From an uncultured Bacteroidota bacterium (GTDB lineage Bacteria; Bacteroidota; Bacteroidia; Bacteroidales; P3), in assembly GCA_902774845.1 (NCBI GenBank), contig CACYJU010000002.1:62001-126000 (forward strand): DNA of 64,000 nucleotides, written 5' to 3'. Positions 27,075-36,366 of the stretch are shown here, piece after piece (the first letter of the stretch is position 1; each line of letters opens with the position of its first letter). Below the pieces are notes generated by a model, which was not told where the DNA came from, did not search any database, and was given only the letters and a program-made list of their open reading frames with translations. The position numbers were made by a program, and so were the translations under genes.

Positions 27075-28991
27075 TTATCGCATGATTATCACCTTGCTCA
27101 CCTCTCTTCCCGCTTTGCCTGAACCACTCACCACCACATAGTATACTCCCGGTGTAAAAGTCGCACAATCTATTGTCAGCTCTTGTCCTGCATATATCAA
27201 ATGGTTTTTCATCATCACTCCCCTGGCGTCATATATGGTGACCTCGCTCCCAGGCTGCAGGTTGGAAACACAGATTCTTTCTCGCGCGGGATTAGGATAG
27301 ACCCTGACTTTTGCCTGCTCTCTGTGAGATACATCAATCGCAAGCGTTTCCATAGGTGCGAAACAGGGTCTGAACATGATTGACCCGGCTGCTGAAGCTC
27401 GCTGCCATTCGCTGCCTATCCGATAATACAAATGGTCCGAGTGGTCGTAGTTGCGGTCAAATCCGATGTTGAGGTAATTACCTCCCTCTTGTTCAAGTCC
27501 TATATAGACCGTTCCGTTAAGTACCACTGTATGCTCTAGCTCGTAATCCATGAAGACATTAAGTCCACCAAACTGGGGATATCTCAACACCGCATCGCGG
27601 TATATTACCTCCCCCGGTCCGTTGGGACCGGCAGCCCAGACCACGATACGGAACGCGATATTCGAATTCTCATCGTTGCGAGTATGGTTGAAGCTCATCT
27701 TCACCTTCATCAGCGTGTCGGTCACATGCAAGTTGTACCTTGCAGCCAGGAAGACGTTGCTGCTGGTCGAGGTGAGTCCATATCCGCTCTCGGCAGTCCC
27801 ATCGTCGAAGGCATAATAGTCTTCCATCACCTGTTCAAACATGACCGTGTCGTTAGAAGTAAAAAGATCTCCCATCACACCCTCTTTTACCACATGTACC
27901 ACATTGTATCTCGTCATCAGCACATTCTCTGGGTAGCTGAAATCCACAGCCGCTCTTGCATGGTAGTCGTTCTGCTGATAGTCGCCTTCGTTCTCGAACG
28001 GTGGCACATTCTCAAACCCTCCGTCATAGTGGTGCAACGTGTCTCCGTTGGCATCGAGCACATAATACTCATAATGTGATGCCACCGCCGTATTATATCT
28101 GTTGGTTATGAGGGCCTCCGTCTTCTGTAACATCTCAGAACTACGGTATTGGCGCGCAGGTATGGCGCAATAGTCTCTCAGCAAGGATCTGGCTGGTTGT
28201 ACAAATGCCACATCTCTCTCCGTCTCATCATCTCTTGATCGGTCTTTGTCTATATATACACAGTCTACATACCACTGGTCGCTGTTGCCTATCAGTCCCA
28301 TCGTCGTCGAGGGGTCCAGACTGCATACATTGCGGAATCTGAACCTGAACATATCGTTGAAATATCGCAAATCCGATATCGGGATCATGACTCTCTGCCA
28401 ATATCGTCCGGTTGCAGTCTTCAATGACTCTGCGCTGCATCCCGAGCGACTCCACACCGTCTCCCACTCACCTGTCTCTTTCATATAGAATTCCAGCACC
28501 AGCGAGTCATGCTCTTCCGGTTCGTCTCCTATACGTCCTCCATAGTTGCCCAGCCTGCCTCCAACGGTATAATAGAAACTCAGGTATATCGAGTCCACTG
28601 GCTGCAGTTTCTCAGCGAAAGGGTAGAAGATCGAGTCCAGCCTTATCTTCTGCGACATGAGTGTGTCGGCGCTGAAGCTTGAGGCTATATTCTGGTACAG
28701 CACTCCCTCCTCGTCTACGGCATCGAGTTTTGCCACACCCACTGTAGGTGGGTACAGCCCCCATCCGTCGGTCACCTCCACCTGATTGCCGTCCCACAGC
28801 CCTCGGTTGAGGTGTCCTGATGCAAAATCATCTATATAAGGTATAGTTGCGGAAGAGGCTTTCACTGACTCAACATCACCCAAGGCTCTGCCGACTAACG
28901 GCACTATGATTTCCTGTGCCTTCAAAGACAAGGAACCCAACATACATAAAATGACACATAAACACTGCTTCATCTTGTATGTTTCGGTCAT
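27075..28991 (-). CDS. Secreted protein with type IX secretion (T9SS type A) sorting domain
   Basis: The 638-residue protein has a signal peptide (CLCVILCMLGSLSLKAQ) and a long beta-rich body without a recognised enzyme motif. It ends in a type A C-terminal sorting domain (KVRVYPNPARERICVSNL, then GVYYVVVSGS and a basic end). It should be exported across the outer membrane by T9SS and attached to the surface. The ATG at 28991 lies one base past the PASTA gene stop; the signal peptide could also start at the second ATG, 28973. The function of the body is unknown to me. Confidence 0.9.
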   Translation of the reverse strand: MTETYKMKQCLCVILCMLGSLSLKAQEIIVPLVGRALGDVESVKASSATIPYIDDFASGHLNRGLWDGNQVEVTDGWGLYPPTVGVAKLDAVDEEGVLYQNIASSFSADTLMSQKIRLDSIFYPFAEKLQPVDSIYLSFYYTVGGRLGNYGGRIGDEPEEHDSLVLEFYMKETGEWETVWSRSGCSAESLKTATGRYWQRVMIPISDLRYFNDMFRFRFRNVCSLDPSTTMGLIGNSDQWYVDCVYIDKDRSRDDETERDVAFVQPARSLLRDYCAIPARQYRSSEMLQKTEALITNRYNTAVASHYEYYVLDANGDTLHHYDGGFENVPPFENEGDYQQNDYHARAAVDFSYPENVLMTRYNVVHVVKEGVMGDLFTSNDTVMFEQVMEDYYAFDDGTAESGYGLTSTSSNVFLAARYNLHVTDTLMKVKMSFNHTRNDENSNIAFRIVVWAAGPNGPGEVIYRDAVLRYPQFGGLNVFMDYELEHTVVLNGTVYIGLEQEGGNYLNIGFDRNYDHSDHLYYRIGSEWQRASAAGSIMFRPCFAPMETLAIDVSHREQAKVRVYPNPARERICVSNLQPGSEVTIYDARGVMMKNHLIYAGQELTIDCATFTPGVYYVVVSGSGKAGREVSKVIIMR

Positions 28992-28992
28992 T

Positions 28993-29892
28993 CTACCACA
29001 TGTCGTCTACATCCAGAAAGTCAAAGTCGAATCCATCTCCTTCGTCTCCCTCATCCTCTAACGCATGACGGAGGCTGTCGGCCACTCTCTTCAGCGAGTC
29101 TATCTCGCGGTCTGCCGAGCGGCGCTGTGATTCATATTCGTTGGCATTGCAGTACCATACTCTCACTATCGTTCCCAGCGGATATTTTATGTCCGAGCAT
29201 ATCGGCTCTTGCTTATACGCTTTGGCTGTCGCTTTGTTTGTCACTCCGCTATTGAAGCTCTCGCTTATGTTTAGCGACGAGGCGAAGACTGCACGTTGCG
29301 CTCCCTCCCTGTTCTTCCCTATCACCACAGGAACTATCGTACCCAGATCGCTCTCGCCTTTGCCTACGGTGAGGTCTACCACCGCACCGCGACTGACTTT
29401 CTGTCCCGCTGCCACCGTACGTCCTTTGATACGTTGTGCTTGTATTGCGTTGCGGTACTGGCTCTCCACAAAATCCAGCTTGCCTATCGTCAAGCCCTCG
29501 CTCATAAGTTGTGACACGGCCTGCCTTAACGACATGTCGATCAGGTCGGGCATTATCACATCTTCAGGGTCGGAGGCGGCGATGGTCAGGTACACCTTAC
29601 GTCCTTTCTTTATCATCGCTCCTGCTGGAGGATCTTGTGTGAGAATGGTGCCACCTTCGGTATCTTCGCTGAAAATAGAGTCGGTGATGACAAACCTCAG
29701 CCCTAAGCTATTCGACGCAACCACATCGTTGTACTGCATCCCGGCATAATCATCCATGACATACTCCTGTCCGTGACGCGAATATATTTTCACAAACAAC
29801 ATCACCACTATCACTATTCCAACCGACAGACCAAGCATCCACAGCAGATGTTTCACTATCGGGTGTTTCTGTATAAAACCGTTGTTTTTCAT
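28993..29892 (-). CDS. PASTA-domain membrane protein
   Basis: The 299-residue protein has one N-terminal transmembrane helix (LLWMLGLSVGIVIVVMLFV) and then three PASTA-like units carrying VVASNSLGLRFVITDS, ILTQDPPAGAMIKKGRKVYL, LIDMSLRQAVSQLMSEGL and GQKVSRGAVVDLTVGKG. An acidic tail ends in FDFDFLDVDDMW. PASTA units bind peptidoglycan fragments; there is no kinase domain. In Bacteroidales such a gene commonly precedes an RluD-type gene. A periplasmic role is inferred from topology. Confidence 0.9.
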   Translation of the reverse strand: MKNNGFIQKHPIVKHLLWMLGLSVGIVIVVMLFVKIYSRHGQEYVMDDYAGMQYNDVVASNSLGLRFVITDSIFSEDTEGGTILTQDPPAGAMIKKGRKVYLTIAASDPEDVIMPDLIDMSLRQAVSQLMSEGLTIGKLDFVESQYRNAIQAQRIKGRTVAAGQKVSRGAVVDLTVGKGESDLGTIVPVVIGKNREGAQRAVFASSLNISESFNSGVTNKATAKAYKQEPICSDIKYPLGTIVRVWYCNANEYESQRRSADREIDSLKRVADSLRHALEDEGDEGDGFDFDFLDVDDMW

Positions 29893-29952
29893 ATATAAGT
29901 ATTTTCAGTATTTCGTATAACAAAGCCCCTTCACATTTCAAACCTTTTTAAT

Positions 29953-30008
29953 CACTCAAGCATTCAGACATTCAAGCATTCAATCTACCGCCCTGTGCGG
30001 TCACGCAC
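29953..30008. repeat. Palindrome plus 8-bp array at the miaB 3' end
   Basis: The palindromic core CCCTGTGCGGTCACGC lies at 29987-30008 and abuts an octamer array (ATTCA at 29962, 29970 and 29978). The pair is the same composite element found at 36310-36363, 42281-42377 and 43351-43413. Here the palindrome and the first octamers are inside the miaB reading frame. Confidence 0.8.
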
Positions 30009-31318
30009 TCTCCTATCAGCGTCGCCGCCGTACAGTCGGTGACTCTCACTTTCACATATTCTCCCACCTTCACATCTCCTCTGTCGAACACTATCACCTT
30101 ATTCTGACTATTCCTGCCGAAAAGCTGCTCTTTCGACCGGTGTGATGTACCTTCCACCAGTACCTCGAAGGTCTTTCCTATATCCTTCCTGTTGTTCTTA
30201 AGAGCAATCTCTCCCTGCAGTTTTATTATCTCTTCAAGCCTCCGGCCTTTCACAGCATCGGGCACGTCGTCTTTCAGGTGCTTCTCAGCGTAGGTGTCGG
30301 GGCGCATGGAAAACTTGAACATATAGGCGTAGTCATATCCTACCTTTTTGAACATCTCCAGCGTCGCCTGATGGTCCTCTTCCTCCTCACCACAGAATCC
30401 CGCTATCACGTCGGTGGTGATTGAGCAGTCTGGCATATAGCGTCTCACCGCTTCAATCCTTCCCATATACCACTCTGGTGTGTATCTCCTGTTCATCAGC
30501 TTCAGCATCCGTTCGCTCCCGCTCTGCAACGGCAGGTGGATGCACTTGCAGATATTTTCATACTTCGCCATCGTCTCCAACAGTTCGTCCGAAAGGTCTT
30601 TCGGGTGCGATGTGGCGAACCTCACCCTCAACAACGGAGATATCTCAGCCACCCGCGCCATAAGCTGTGCAAAAGTCACATCCTCCCATCTGTAGGAGTT
30701 CACATTCTGTCCTAAAAGCGTCACCTCCTTGTATCCTGCCTCGAAAAGGCCTCGTGCCTCTGCGACGATCGATTCGGCATCTCTGCTTCGCTCCCTGCCC
30801 CTCGTATATGGCACCACACAGTAAGCACAGTAGTTCTGGCATCCCCTCATGATGGATATATAAGCCGAGATCCCGTTGCCGTCGAGTCTCACTGGCACTA
30901 TATCCGAATAGGTCTCTGTTGTGCTGAGTTCTGTCTCTGCCACCTTTGCACCCTCCGTCACACGCTTCATCACCTCTGGCAGACAACGGTATGCATCTGG
31001 TCCCACCACAAAGCTCACATTCTCCTCCTCAATCATCAGCTGCTGTTTCAGACGCTCTGCCATACATCCCAACACACCTACATATAAACGCCTCTTCTGC
31101 TGCAATGCTCTCAAGTCCCTCAGCCTATGGTGTATCCTCTGTTCGGCGTTGTCTCTTATGGCACAAGTGTTTATCAGCACATAGTCTGCCTCCTCCGCAC
31201 TCTCACAGCGTCTGCATCCCGCCTCACCAAGTATGGCCGTAACCACCTCGCTGTCGGCGAAGTTCATCTGACACCCATAGGTCTCTATAAATACTTTCTT
31301 GTCCTTTAAGTCCATCAT
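29972..31318 (-). CDS. miaB: tRNA-2-methylthio-N6-dimethylallyladenosine synthase
   Basis: This radical-SAM methylthiotransferase acts on i6A37 of tRNA. The 448-residue protein has the N-terminal cluster cysteines in TYGCQMN, INTCAIR and LGCMAE, the radical-SAM CQNYCAYCVVPYTRGRERS and a C-terminal TRAM domain (GEYVKVRVTDCTAATLIGEC). The last dozen codons (VTAQGGRLNA) are encoded by the repeated palindrome and the octamer array, and the TGA stop itself lies in an octamer unit, so the normal end of the gene appears to have been overwritten. Confidence 0.95.
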   Translation of the reverse strand: MMDLKDKKVFIETYGCQMNFADSEVVTAILGEAGCRRCESAEEADYVLINTCAIRDNAEQRIHHRLRDLRALQQKRRLYVGVLGCMAERLKQQLMIEEENVSFVVGPDAYRCLPEVMKRVTEGAKVAETELSTTETYSDIVPVRLDGNGISAYISIMRGCQNYCAYCVVPYTRGRERSRDAESIVAEARGLFEAGYKEVTLLGQNVNSYRWEDVTFAQLMARVAEISPLLRVRFATSHPKDLSDELLETMAKYENICKCIHLPLQSGSERMLKLMNRRYTPEWYMGRIEAVRRYMPDCSITTDVIAGFCGEEEEDHQATLEMFKKVGYDYAYMFKFSMRPDTYAEKHLKDDVPDAVKGRRLEEIIKLQGEIALKNNRKDIGKTFEVLVEGTSHRSKEQLFGRNSQNKVIVFDRGDVKVGEYVKVRVTDCTAATLIGECVTAQGGRLNA

Positions 31319-31407
31319 TCATTTCCGTCAGCAAAAAAACGACACACCAACGGTAAGATATATAACGTATCTACACCTTTTTTATTGTAGAAGTTATGAA
31401 ATCAAAT

Positions 31408-31437
31408 AAGGCGGATATAGAACCCTATATCCGCCTT
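31408..31437 (-). terminator. Intrinsic terminator of the downstream ompH gene
   Basis: AAGGCGGATATAG and CTATATCCGCCTT form a perfect 13-bp stem with a 4-base loop, 22 bases after the ompH stop; the minus-strand tail is ATTTGATTT. Confidence 0.82.
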
Positions 31438-31459
31438 CATTGTTATGGTTTCTAATCTA

Positions 31460-31969
31460 TTAGAGGCCGAGTTTCTTCTTTACCAACGGGAGGATGTCTT
31501 CGCTGTCCTGCTGATAGAGGAGTGCACCTACGCTGGTGTCAAAGATATAGGTATATCCATTCTCCTTGGCAACATCCTCGATAGCCTTCTTAGCTCTGTC
31601 GATGATAGGTTTCAGCACCTCCTGCTGTCTGTCTTGCAGTTTCTTCTCAGCGTTCTCCTGAAACTCCTGGATGCGTGCTCCCATATCCTGCAGTTCGCGC
31701 TCCTTGGTTTGACGGATGAGGTCGGACATCTGGTCTTTCTTGGCCATATAGTCGTTATAGCGCTGCTCAAGTTCGTTCTGCATGTTCTTCAGCGTGGTCT
31801 GCAACTCGTCCACTTCTTTCTGGATGGTGGTCTGTGCATCCTCACGTCCAGGCATGATCTGCATCAAGTCGGCTGAGTTGATATGACCTAACTTTACAGG
31901 CTTCTGACCCATTGCTGTTCCACAAACGGATATCATGACAACCAGCAACGCAATTAATGTCTTTTTCAT
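31460..31969 (-). CDS. OmpH/Skp-family periplasmic chaperone
   Basis: The 169-residue protein has a signal peptide (IALLVVMISVCGTAMGQ), a short beta strand (VKLGHINSADLMQIMPG) and two long charged helices that form the tentacles of Skp, then YIFDTSVGALLYQ. Skp-like chaperones hold unfolded outer-membrane proteins for BamA. It is the second of two adjacent paralogues downstream of bamA and has its own promoter box. Confidence 0.92.
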   Translation of the reverse strand: MKKTLIALLVVMISVCGTAMGQKPVKLGHINSADLMQIMPGREDAQTTIQKEVDELQTTLKNMQNELEQRYNDYMAKKDQMSDLIRQTKERELQDMGARIQEFQENAEKKLQDRQQEVLKPIIDRAKKAIEDVAKENGYTYIFDTSVGALLYQQDSEDILPLVKKKLGL

Positions 31970-32042
31970 GTTTTTCTGTTTTATTTTGTTTTCGTGTTAT
32001 TTACAATACTTTATTTTTGTACTCTTTCTTTAGAAATCCTTG

Positions 32043-32050
32043 CAAAGATA
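32043..32050 (-). promoter_or_regulatory. Promoter -7 box TATCTTTG of the second ompH gene
   Basis: TATCTTTG on the minus strand lies in the 111-bp gap between the two ompH paralogues, about 75 bases ahead of the ATG, which gives the distal gene independent transcription. Confidence 0.68.
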
Positions 32051-32080
32051 CAACTTTCTATTTAAACGTCCTTTCTGCAG

Positions 32081-32749
32081 CTATCTCTTCAGTCGATTCT
32101 TCGACGAGTTGTCAAGCTGCTTGTTGTCACGTGTGGGTTTCTTCGGTCCGTCGGCTTTGGGCGTTCCTTTTTCCGCACCGCCTCGTGTCGGCTTCGCCGA
32201 GTCTGCCTTTCCGGTGGATTCTCCCTGTGGCTTGCCTCCGGCCGTCACCCCCAGCATCTCCAGTACCTGAGAGCTCACGTCGTATTTCTGGTTCACGTAT
32301 GCCAACGACGTGCTTCCGGCTTTGTCAAAGATGAAAGCATAGCCTTTCTCGGTAGCCAGTCTTGCCAAGGCGTTATATACTCGGTCTTGCACCGGTCTTA
32401 TCAGCTCTGCCCGCTTCTTGTCCAGATCGCCACCCACACCAAAGCGCTCATGCTGCAGAGTCTTTATCTCTTGCTCTTTGGTTCTGAGGTCTTCCTGACG
32501 ACGGCGTTTCAAGTTCTCCGGCAGCAGGTAGGCTTCCTGCTGGAAGGCGTTGCGCAGGCTCTCCAGCTCTTGCTGCTTTGCCTCCAGCTCCTTCTGCCAG
32601 TCTACTGCATACTGGTCAAGCCGCTTCTGCGCCTGCTGGTAGTCGGGTATGTTCGAAAGCACATACTCTGAGTCAAAACAGGCGTACTTCTGAGCGTAGC
32701 CGCCAACGGCTAAAAGGGTGGAGAATATGAATATGAATATTTTACGCAT
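32081..32749 (-). CDS. OmpH/Skp-family periplasmic chaperone, longer paralogue
   Basis: The 222-residue protein has a signal peptide (IFIFSTLLAVGGYAQ), YACFDSEYVLSNIPDYQQA, a long coiled-coil region and FIFDKAGSTSLAY, the OmpH pattern. Unlike its neighbour it carries a tail of about 45 polar residues rich in Lys, Gly and Pro. It is separated from bamA by a 163-bp element with long inverted ends, which may affect its expression from the bamA transcript. Confidence 0.9.
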   Translation of the reverse strand: MRKIFIFIFSTLLAVGGYAQKYACFDSEYVLSNIPDYQQAQKRLDQYAVDWQKELEAKQQELESLRNAFQQEAYLLPENLKRRRQEDLRTKEQEIKTLQHERFGVGGDLDKKRAELIRPVQDRVYNALARLATEKGYAFIFDKAGSTSLAYVNQKYDVSSQVLEMLGVTAGGKPQGESTGKADSAKPTRGGAEKGTPKADGPKKPTRDNKQLDNSSKNRLKR

Positions 32750-32767
32750 CAGCTCTTGCTCTCTTTT

Positions 32768-32930
32768 AGGGAGGTTCTATAAATTAGGTATTGTGGGATT
32801 TGATTGCATTTTGCGGTAGATTGGCCATTTGGACGATGGCGCAATATGGTGTATTGTAACTGAGTACAAATGGACAATATATTGTGAAAGGTGATAGAAT
32901 ATCATGATATCTAATTTATAGAACCTCCCT
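32768..32930. mobile_element. MITE-like element with about 20-bp terminal inverted repeats
   Basis: AGGGAGGTTCTATAAATTAG at 32768-32787 is repeated in inverted orientation at 32911-32930, with two of the next three bases also matching. The ends enclose about 120 bp of AT-rich DNA with no reading frame. The element fills the gap between bamA and ompH, starting directly after the bamA stop. Size and perfect ends suggest a miniature inverted-repeat transposable element; no clear target-site duplication was found. A very long hairpin RNA is the alternative. Confidence 0.6.
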
Positions 32931-35501
32931 TTAGTCTAAGCTCTGTCCTATTGAGAAGTGGAAATGCGAGCCTCCGAAGTTGGAGCTGCCGCTCTTGCCG
33001 TCAAATCCATAACCCCAGTCGATACCTATGAGTCCAAACATCGGCATATAGAGGCGCACTCCGACACCGGCTGAGTTGTACATCTTGAACGGCTGGAACT
33101 TCTTGATATCATCCCAACAGTTACCGCCTTCCAGGAAGCCCAACACATAGATGGTGGCACTCGGACTCTCAATTATCGGGTGACGCAGCTCGATGGTGTA
33201 GCGGTCGAAGATTGAACCTCCGTTCGACGGGCTTATCGAGTTGTTCTCATAACCTCTCAACGGTATCACCTCTCGTCCGTCTATCATCCAGTTCGACAGT
33301 CCGTCGCCTCCTACATAGTAGCGTCCGAACGGCGAGAGACCGATATCCTTGTTGAAGTAGCCCATCCATCCGAAACGGAACCTTGTGTTCAGCACCAGAT
33401 TACCCACGATGTTCACCATCCACGAACCACGCAGATTAATCTTATAGTACTCCACCCACTTGTATTTCTCCTGGGCGGTGAGTCCTGAATAGTCTTTGCG
33501 GGTGAATGCCGAGAACGGCGGGGTGATATATCCCGAGATGGACACCTCTGATCCGCTGCGTGGATAGATAGGTGAGTCTAACGAGTTGCGGCTCAAAGTG
33601 ATACCATACGATATGTCGTTGGCGTCGCCGTCTGTGAACAGGTCGCTGTTGAGCCCTCGGTAGTTGTTGAGCTTATAGTGTTTGTATGTCAGTCCGTGCG
33701 ACAGGATGAAGTAGTCGTCCGGCCACTTCAGCCTCTTCGAGAGGGAGATGCTTCCTCCCGAGATTCGCAGGCTATAATATCCCGTCGACCCTTTGTCATA
33801 AAGTATTCCGTTCGAGTAGAGGTTGTGGTAAGCTGAGATGGTCAGCGACTGGGGCGACTTGCCACCCAACCACGGCTCTGTGAACGAACCGCTTATGGCG
33901 TAGTAGTATTTACCGTTGGTGACGGCGTTGATTGACAGCTTCTGTCCATCTCCTGCCGGCAGTGGTGCCCAAGCGCTCTTCTTGAAGATGTTGCGTGCTG
34001 AGAAGTTGTTCAGCGTGACTCCGATCTGTCCTATGATCATACCGCTACCGTAACCGCCCTGCAGCTGTAGCTGGCTGGTGCTTCCTTCCTCTACCTTGTA
34101 CACGATATCCACGGTTCCGTCCTCGCTGTTGGGTTTCGGCACGGGTTCTATCGACTGCTCTTTGAAGTATCCAAGGGTCACCAGCTCTCGACGGCTACGT
34201 ATCACCGCATCGCGGCTGAAGAGGTCGCCAGGACGGGTGTGCAGCTCTCGCATGATAATCTTGTCGTTGGTGATGGTGTTACCCTCTATCGACACGTTGC
34301 GGATCCTGGCCTGCTTACCCTCGTAGATTCGTATCTCGATGTCTATAGAGTCGTTCTCTACAGCCACCTCCACCGGCGTAGCACGGAAAAACAGGTATCC
34401 GTTGTCCATGTACATCGCGGTGATGTCGGTGCCGGCTGGGTTGTAGTTCAGGTTGGTCTCGAGGGTCGACTTGTTGTATGGGTCGCCCTTTTCGATTCTC
34501 AGGTGCTTGGCCAGCTCTTCGTTGCTGTAGATGGTGTTGCCCGAGAAAGTGATATTACGGAAGAAATACTTTTGTCCTTCGTAGATCTTCATATCCACCC
34601 TGACGCGCTCTTGCTTGGATTTCTTTTTCTCGCTCACCTTCAGGGTGTCCATCGACACGGGGTAGACCGTGTCCCACTCAATACGTGCATCACGGAATCC
34701 CTGGTTGTTGTAGTAGTCTATCACGCTGTTCAGGTCTTCCTGGAAGTCAGCATCGATATATTTCGACTTCTTCCAGAATCCTGATGTCCAGAAATACATC
34801 TTCTTCCAGTAGTTCAGGTCGTGGGTTTTCTTCATCTTGCGCAGCAGCTTACCTGTCTTTATCGACTCGTTGCCGCTGATAGTGAGCCTGTCTATCTTCA
34901 CCTGCTTGCCCTTGTCCACATTGTAGACCACCACCACTCTGTCGCGCTTGCCTCCCACGGTGTCTTCTATCATCTCGGTCTCCACCTTCACGTTAGTGTA
35001 GCCCTTATCCGAGAAGTAGCTTATTATCTTGTTCTTAGTGGTGGTAAGAAGGTTTTCGGTCACCACATCTCCCACGGCGATTTTCATCTCGTCTCTCAGC
35101 TTGTCGGCATCGCCTTTCTTCACTCCGTTGAAACGGAACTTCTCCAGCTTGGGTCTACCTTTCAGCTCCAGGTCCAGGAACACCTTTCCCATCTCTATCT
35201 TCGTCACCCTTATCTTGATGTCCTCGAACAGTCCTTGCTTCCAGAGGTTCTCTACTGCCGTAGCCAGCTTGTCGCCTGGCACTTTGATATTGTCACCCAC
35301 CTGCAGTCCAGCCACCATCAGCACCATCCTGTGGTCTAGCCTCTCGGCTCCTGAGAAGGTGATGCCTCCAATCTCGTATTCTTTCGGTGTCAGGTAGTCT
35401 ATGTCGTACCCTATTCCGCCCTCATTCTGTGCCAACGAGGTTGTCGGCACCGAAAATAGTGCTAATAAGGCAATTATGACGAGTTTATATTGTAGTTTCA
35501 T
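32931..35501 (-). CDS. bamA: Outer membrane protein assembly factor BamA
   Basis: BamA is the core of the machinery that inserts beta-barrel proteins. The 856-residue protein has a signal peptide (IIALLALFSVPTTSLAQ), five POTRA domains (residues about 40-440, with ITFSGAERLDHRMVLMVAGL and similar units) and a 16-strand barrel. The GSTSQLQLQGGYGSGMIIGQ entry, VRFG-type loop region near YYVGGDGLSNWMIDGREVIP and LRGYENNSISP are barrel features. The last strand ends FHFSIGQSLD rather than in Phe. It lies between uppS and the two ompH genes. Confidence 0.96.
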   Translation of the reverse strand: MKLQYKLVIIALLALFSVPTTSLAQNEGGIGYDIDYLTPKEYEIGGITFSGAERLDHRMVLMVAGLQVGDNIKVPGDKLATAVENLWKQGLFEDIKIRVTKIEMGKVFLDLELKGRPKLEKFRFNGVKKGDADKLRDEMKIAVGDVVTENLLTTTKNKIISYFSDKGYTNVKVETEMIEDTVGGKRDRVVVVYNVDKGKQVKIDRLTISGNESIKTGKLLRKMKKTHDLNYWKKMYFWTSGFWKKSKYIDADFQEDLNSVIDYYNNQGFRDARIEWDTVYPVSMDTLKVSEKKKSKQERVRVDMKIYEGQKYFFRNITFSGNTIYSNEELAKHLRIEKGDPYNKSTLETNLNYNPAGTDITAMYMDNGYLFFRATPVEVAVENDSIDIEIRIYEGKQARIRNVSIEGNTITNDKIIMRELHTRPGDLFSRDAVIRSRRELVTLGYFKEQSIEPVPKPNSEDGTVDIVYKVEEGSTSQLQLQGGYGSGMIIGQIGVTLNNFSARNIFKKSAWAPLPAGDGQKLSINAVTNGKYYYAISGSFTEPWLGGKSPQSLTISAYHNLYSNGILYDKGSTGYYSLRISGGSISLSKRLKWPDDYFILSHGLTYKHYKLNNYRGLNSDLFTDGDANDISYGITLSRNSLDSPIYPRSGSEVSISGYITPPFSAFTRKDYSGLTAQEKYKWVEYYKINLRGSWMVNIVGNLVLNTRFRFGWMGYFNKDIGLSPFGRYYVGGDGLSNWMIDGREVIPLRGYENNSISPSNGGSIFDRYTIELRHPIIESPSATIYVLGFLEGGNCWDDIKKFQPFKMYNSAGVGVRLYMPMFGLIGIDWGYGFDGKSGSSNFGGSHFHFSIGQSLD

Positions 35502-35592
35502 CTAAGACTTCGTTATTGGGTTTCAAGACCCCTTAATAGAACTATAACATAAAAACGTCTTTTTTATTATGTGACATCAAAATTTTTTGAGG

Positions 35593-36297
35593 TCACACTC
35601 TCCCATATCTTCTTTGTCGCTGCTGATATTCGTACAGGGCTTTGTAGAAATCGTCCTTCCTGAAATCGGGCCACAGGGTGTCGCAGAAGTAGAATTCGGT
35701 GTATGCCATCTGCCACAACATGAAGTTGCTCACCCTCAGCTCTCCTCCGGTTCTGATAAGCAGGTCGGGATCTGGATAGTCTTTCGTTGAGAGGTTTTCT
35801 TCAATCATTTGATCGTCAATCTCTTCGGCCTTTACCCCCGACGCCACTATCTTCTTCACAGCCTCGCACAGCTCCCATCTCGCGCTGTAGCTCAACGCCA
35901 GCGTCAACGTGGTGGCTGTGTTCCCCGAGGTTGTCTCTATACACTCTTCCAGCCTCTTCCTCGCACCTTCGGGCAGTCGGCTCATGTCTCCTATGGCTGC
36001 CAGCTTCACGTTGTTTTTCTTCAATGTCGGAGTCTCGTCGTGTATGGCTTTCACCAGCAGGTTCATCAGCCCGTCCACCTCTTCTTTGGGTCGGTTCCAG
36101 TTCTCCGTACTGAACGTATAGAGTGTTAGATACTTGACTCCCAGCTCCACAGCCGCCTCTACCGTCTCCCTCACCGCCGTTATCGCATGCTGATGTCCGA
36201 ATATCCTGCGTTGCTGCTGCTTCTGAGCCCACCTACCGTTACCATCCATGATAACCGCTACATGTCGTGGTATGTTGTTCTTATCCAGTTCTATCAT
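35593..36297 (-). CDS. uppS: Isoprenyl transferase (undecaprenyl diphosphate synthase)
   Basis: The enzyme makes the C55 lipid carrier for cell-wall and surface glycan synthesis. The 234-residue protein shows HVAVIMDGNGRWAQKQ with the catalytic Asp, YLTLYTFSTENWNRP and DLLIRTGGELRVSNFMLWQ, then AYTEFYFCDTLWPDF. It sits between the DUF6089 gene and bamA, the standard Bacteroidetes arrangement. Confidence 0.97.
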   Translation of the reverse strand: MIELDKNNIPRHVAVIMDGNGRWAQKQQQRRIFGHQHAITAVRETVEAAVELGVKYLTLYTFSTENWNRPKEEVDGLMNLLVKAIHDETPTLKKNNVKLAAIGDMSRLPEGARKRLEECIETTSGNTATTLTLALSYSARWELCEAVKKIVASGVKAEEIDDQMIEENLSTKDYPDPDLLIRTGGELRVSNFMLWQMAYTEFYFCDTLWPDFRKDDFYKALYEYQQRQRRYGRV

Positions 36298-36309
36298 GAT
36301 TTATTTAGA

Positions 36310-36363
36310 CTAACAAACTAACACATTAACCCATACAATATAACGCCCTGTGCGGGCACGCAC
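36310..36363. repeat. Palindrome plus 8-bp array after the DUF6089 gene
   Basis: The palindromic core CCCTGTGCGGGCACGC (element 36342-36363) begins a few bases after the DUF6089 stop on the minus strand and abuts units CTAACAAA, CTAACACA, TTAACCCA and TACAATAT at an 8-bp period. Confidence 0.8.
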
Positions 36364-36366
36364 CAC

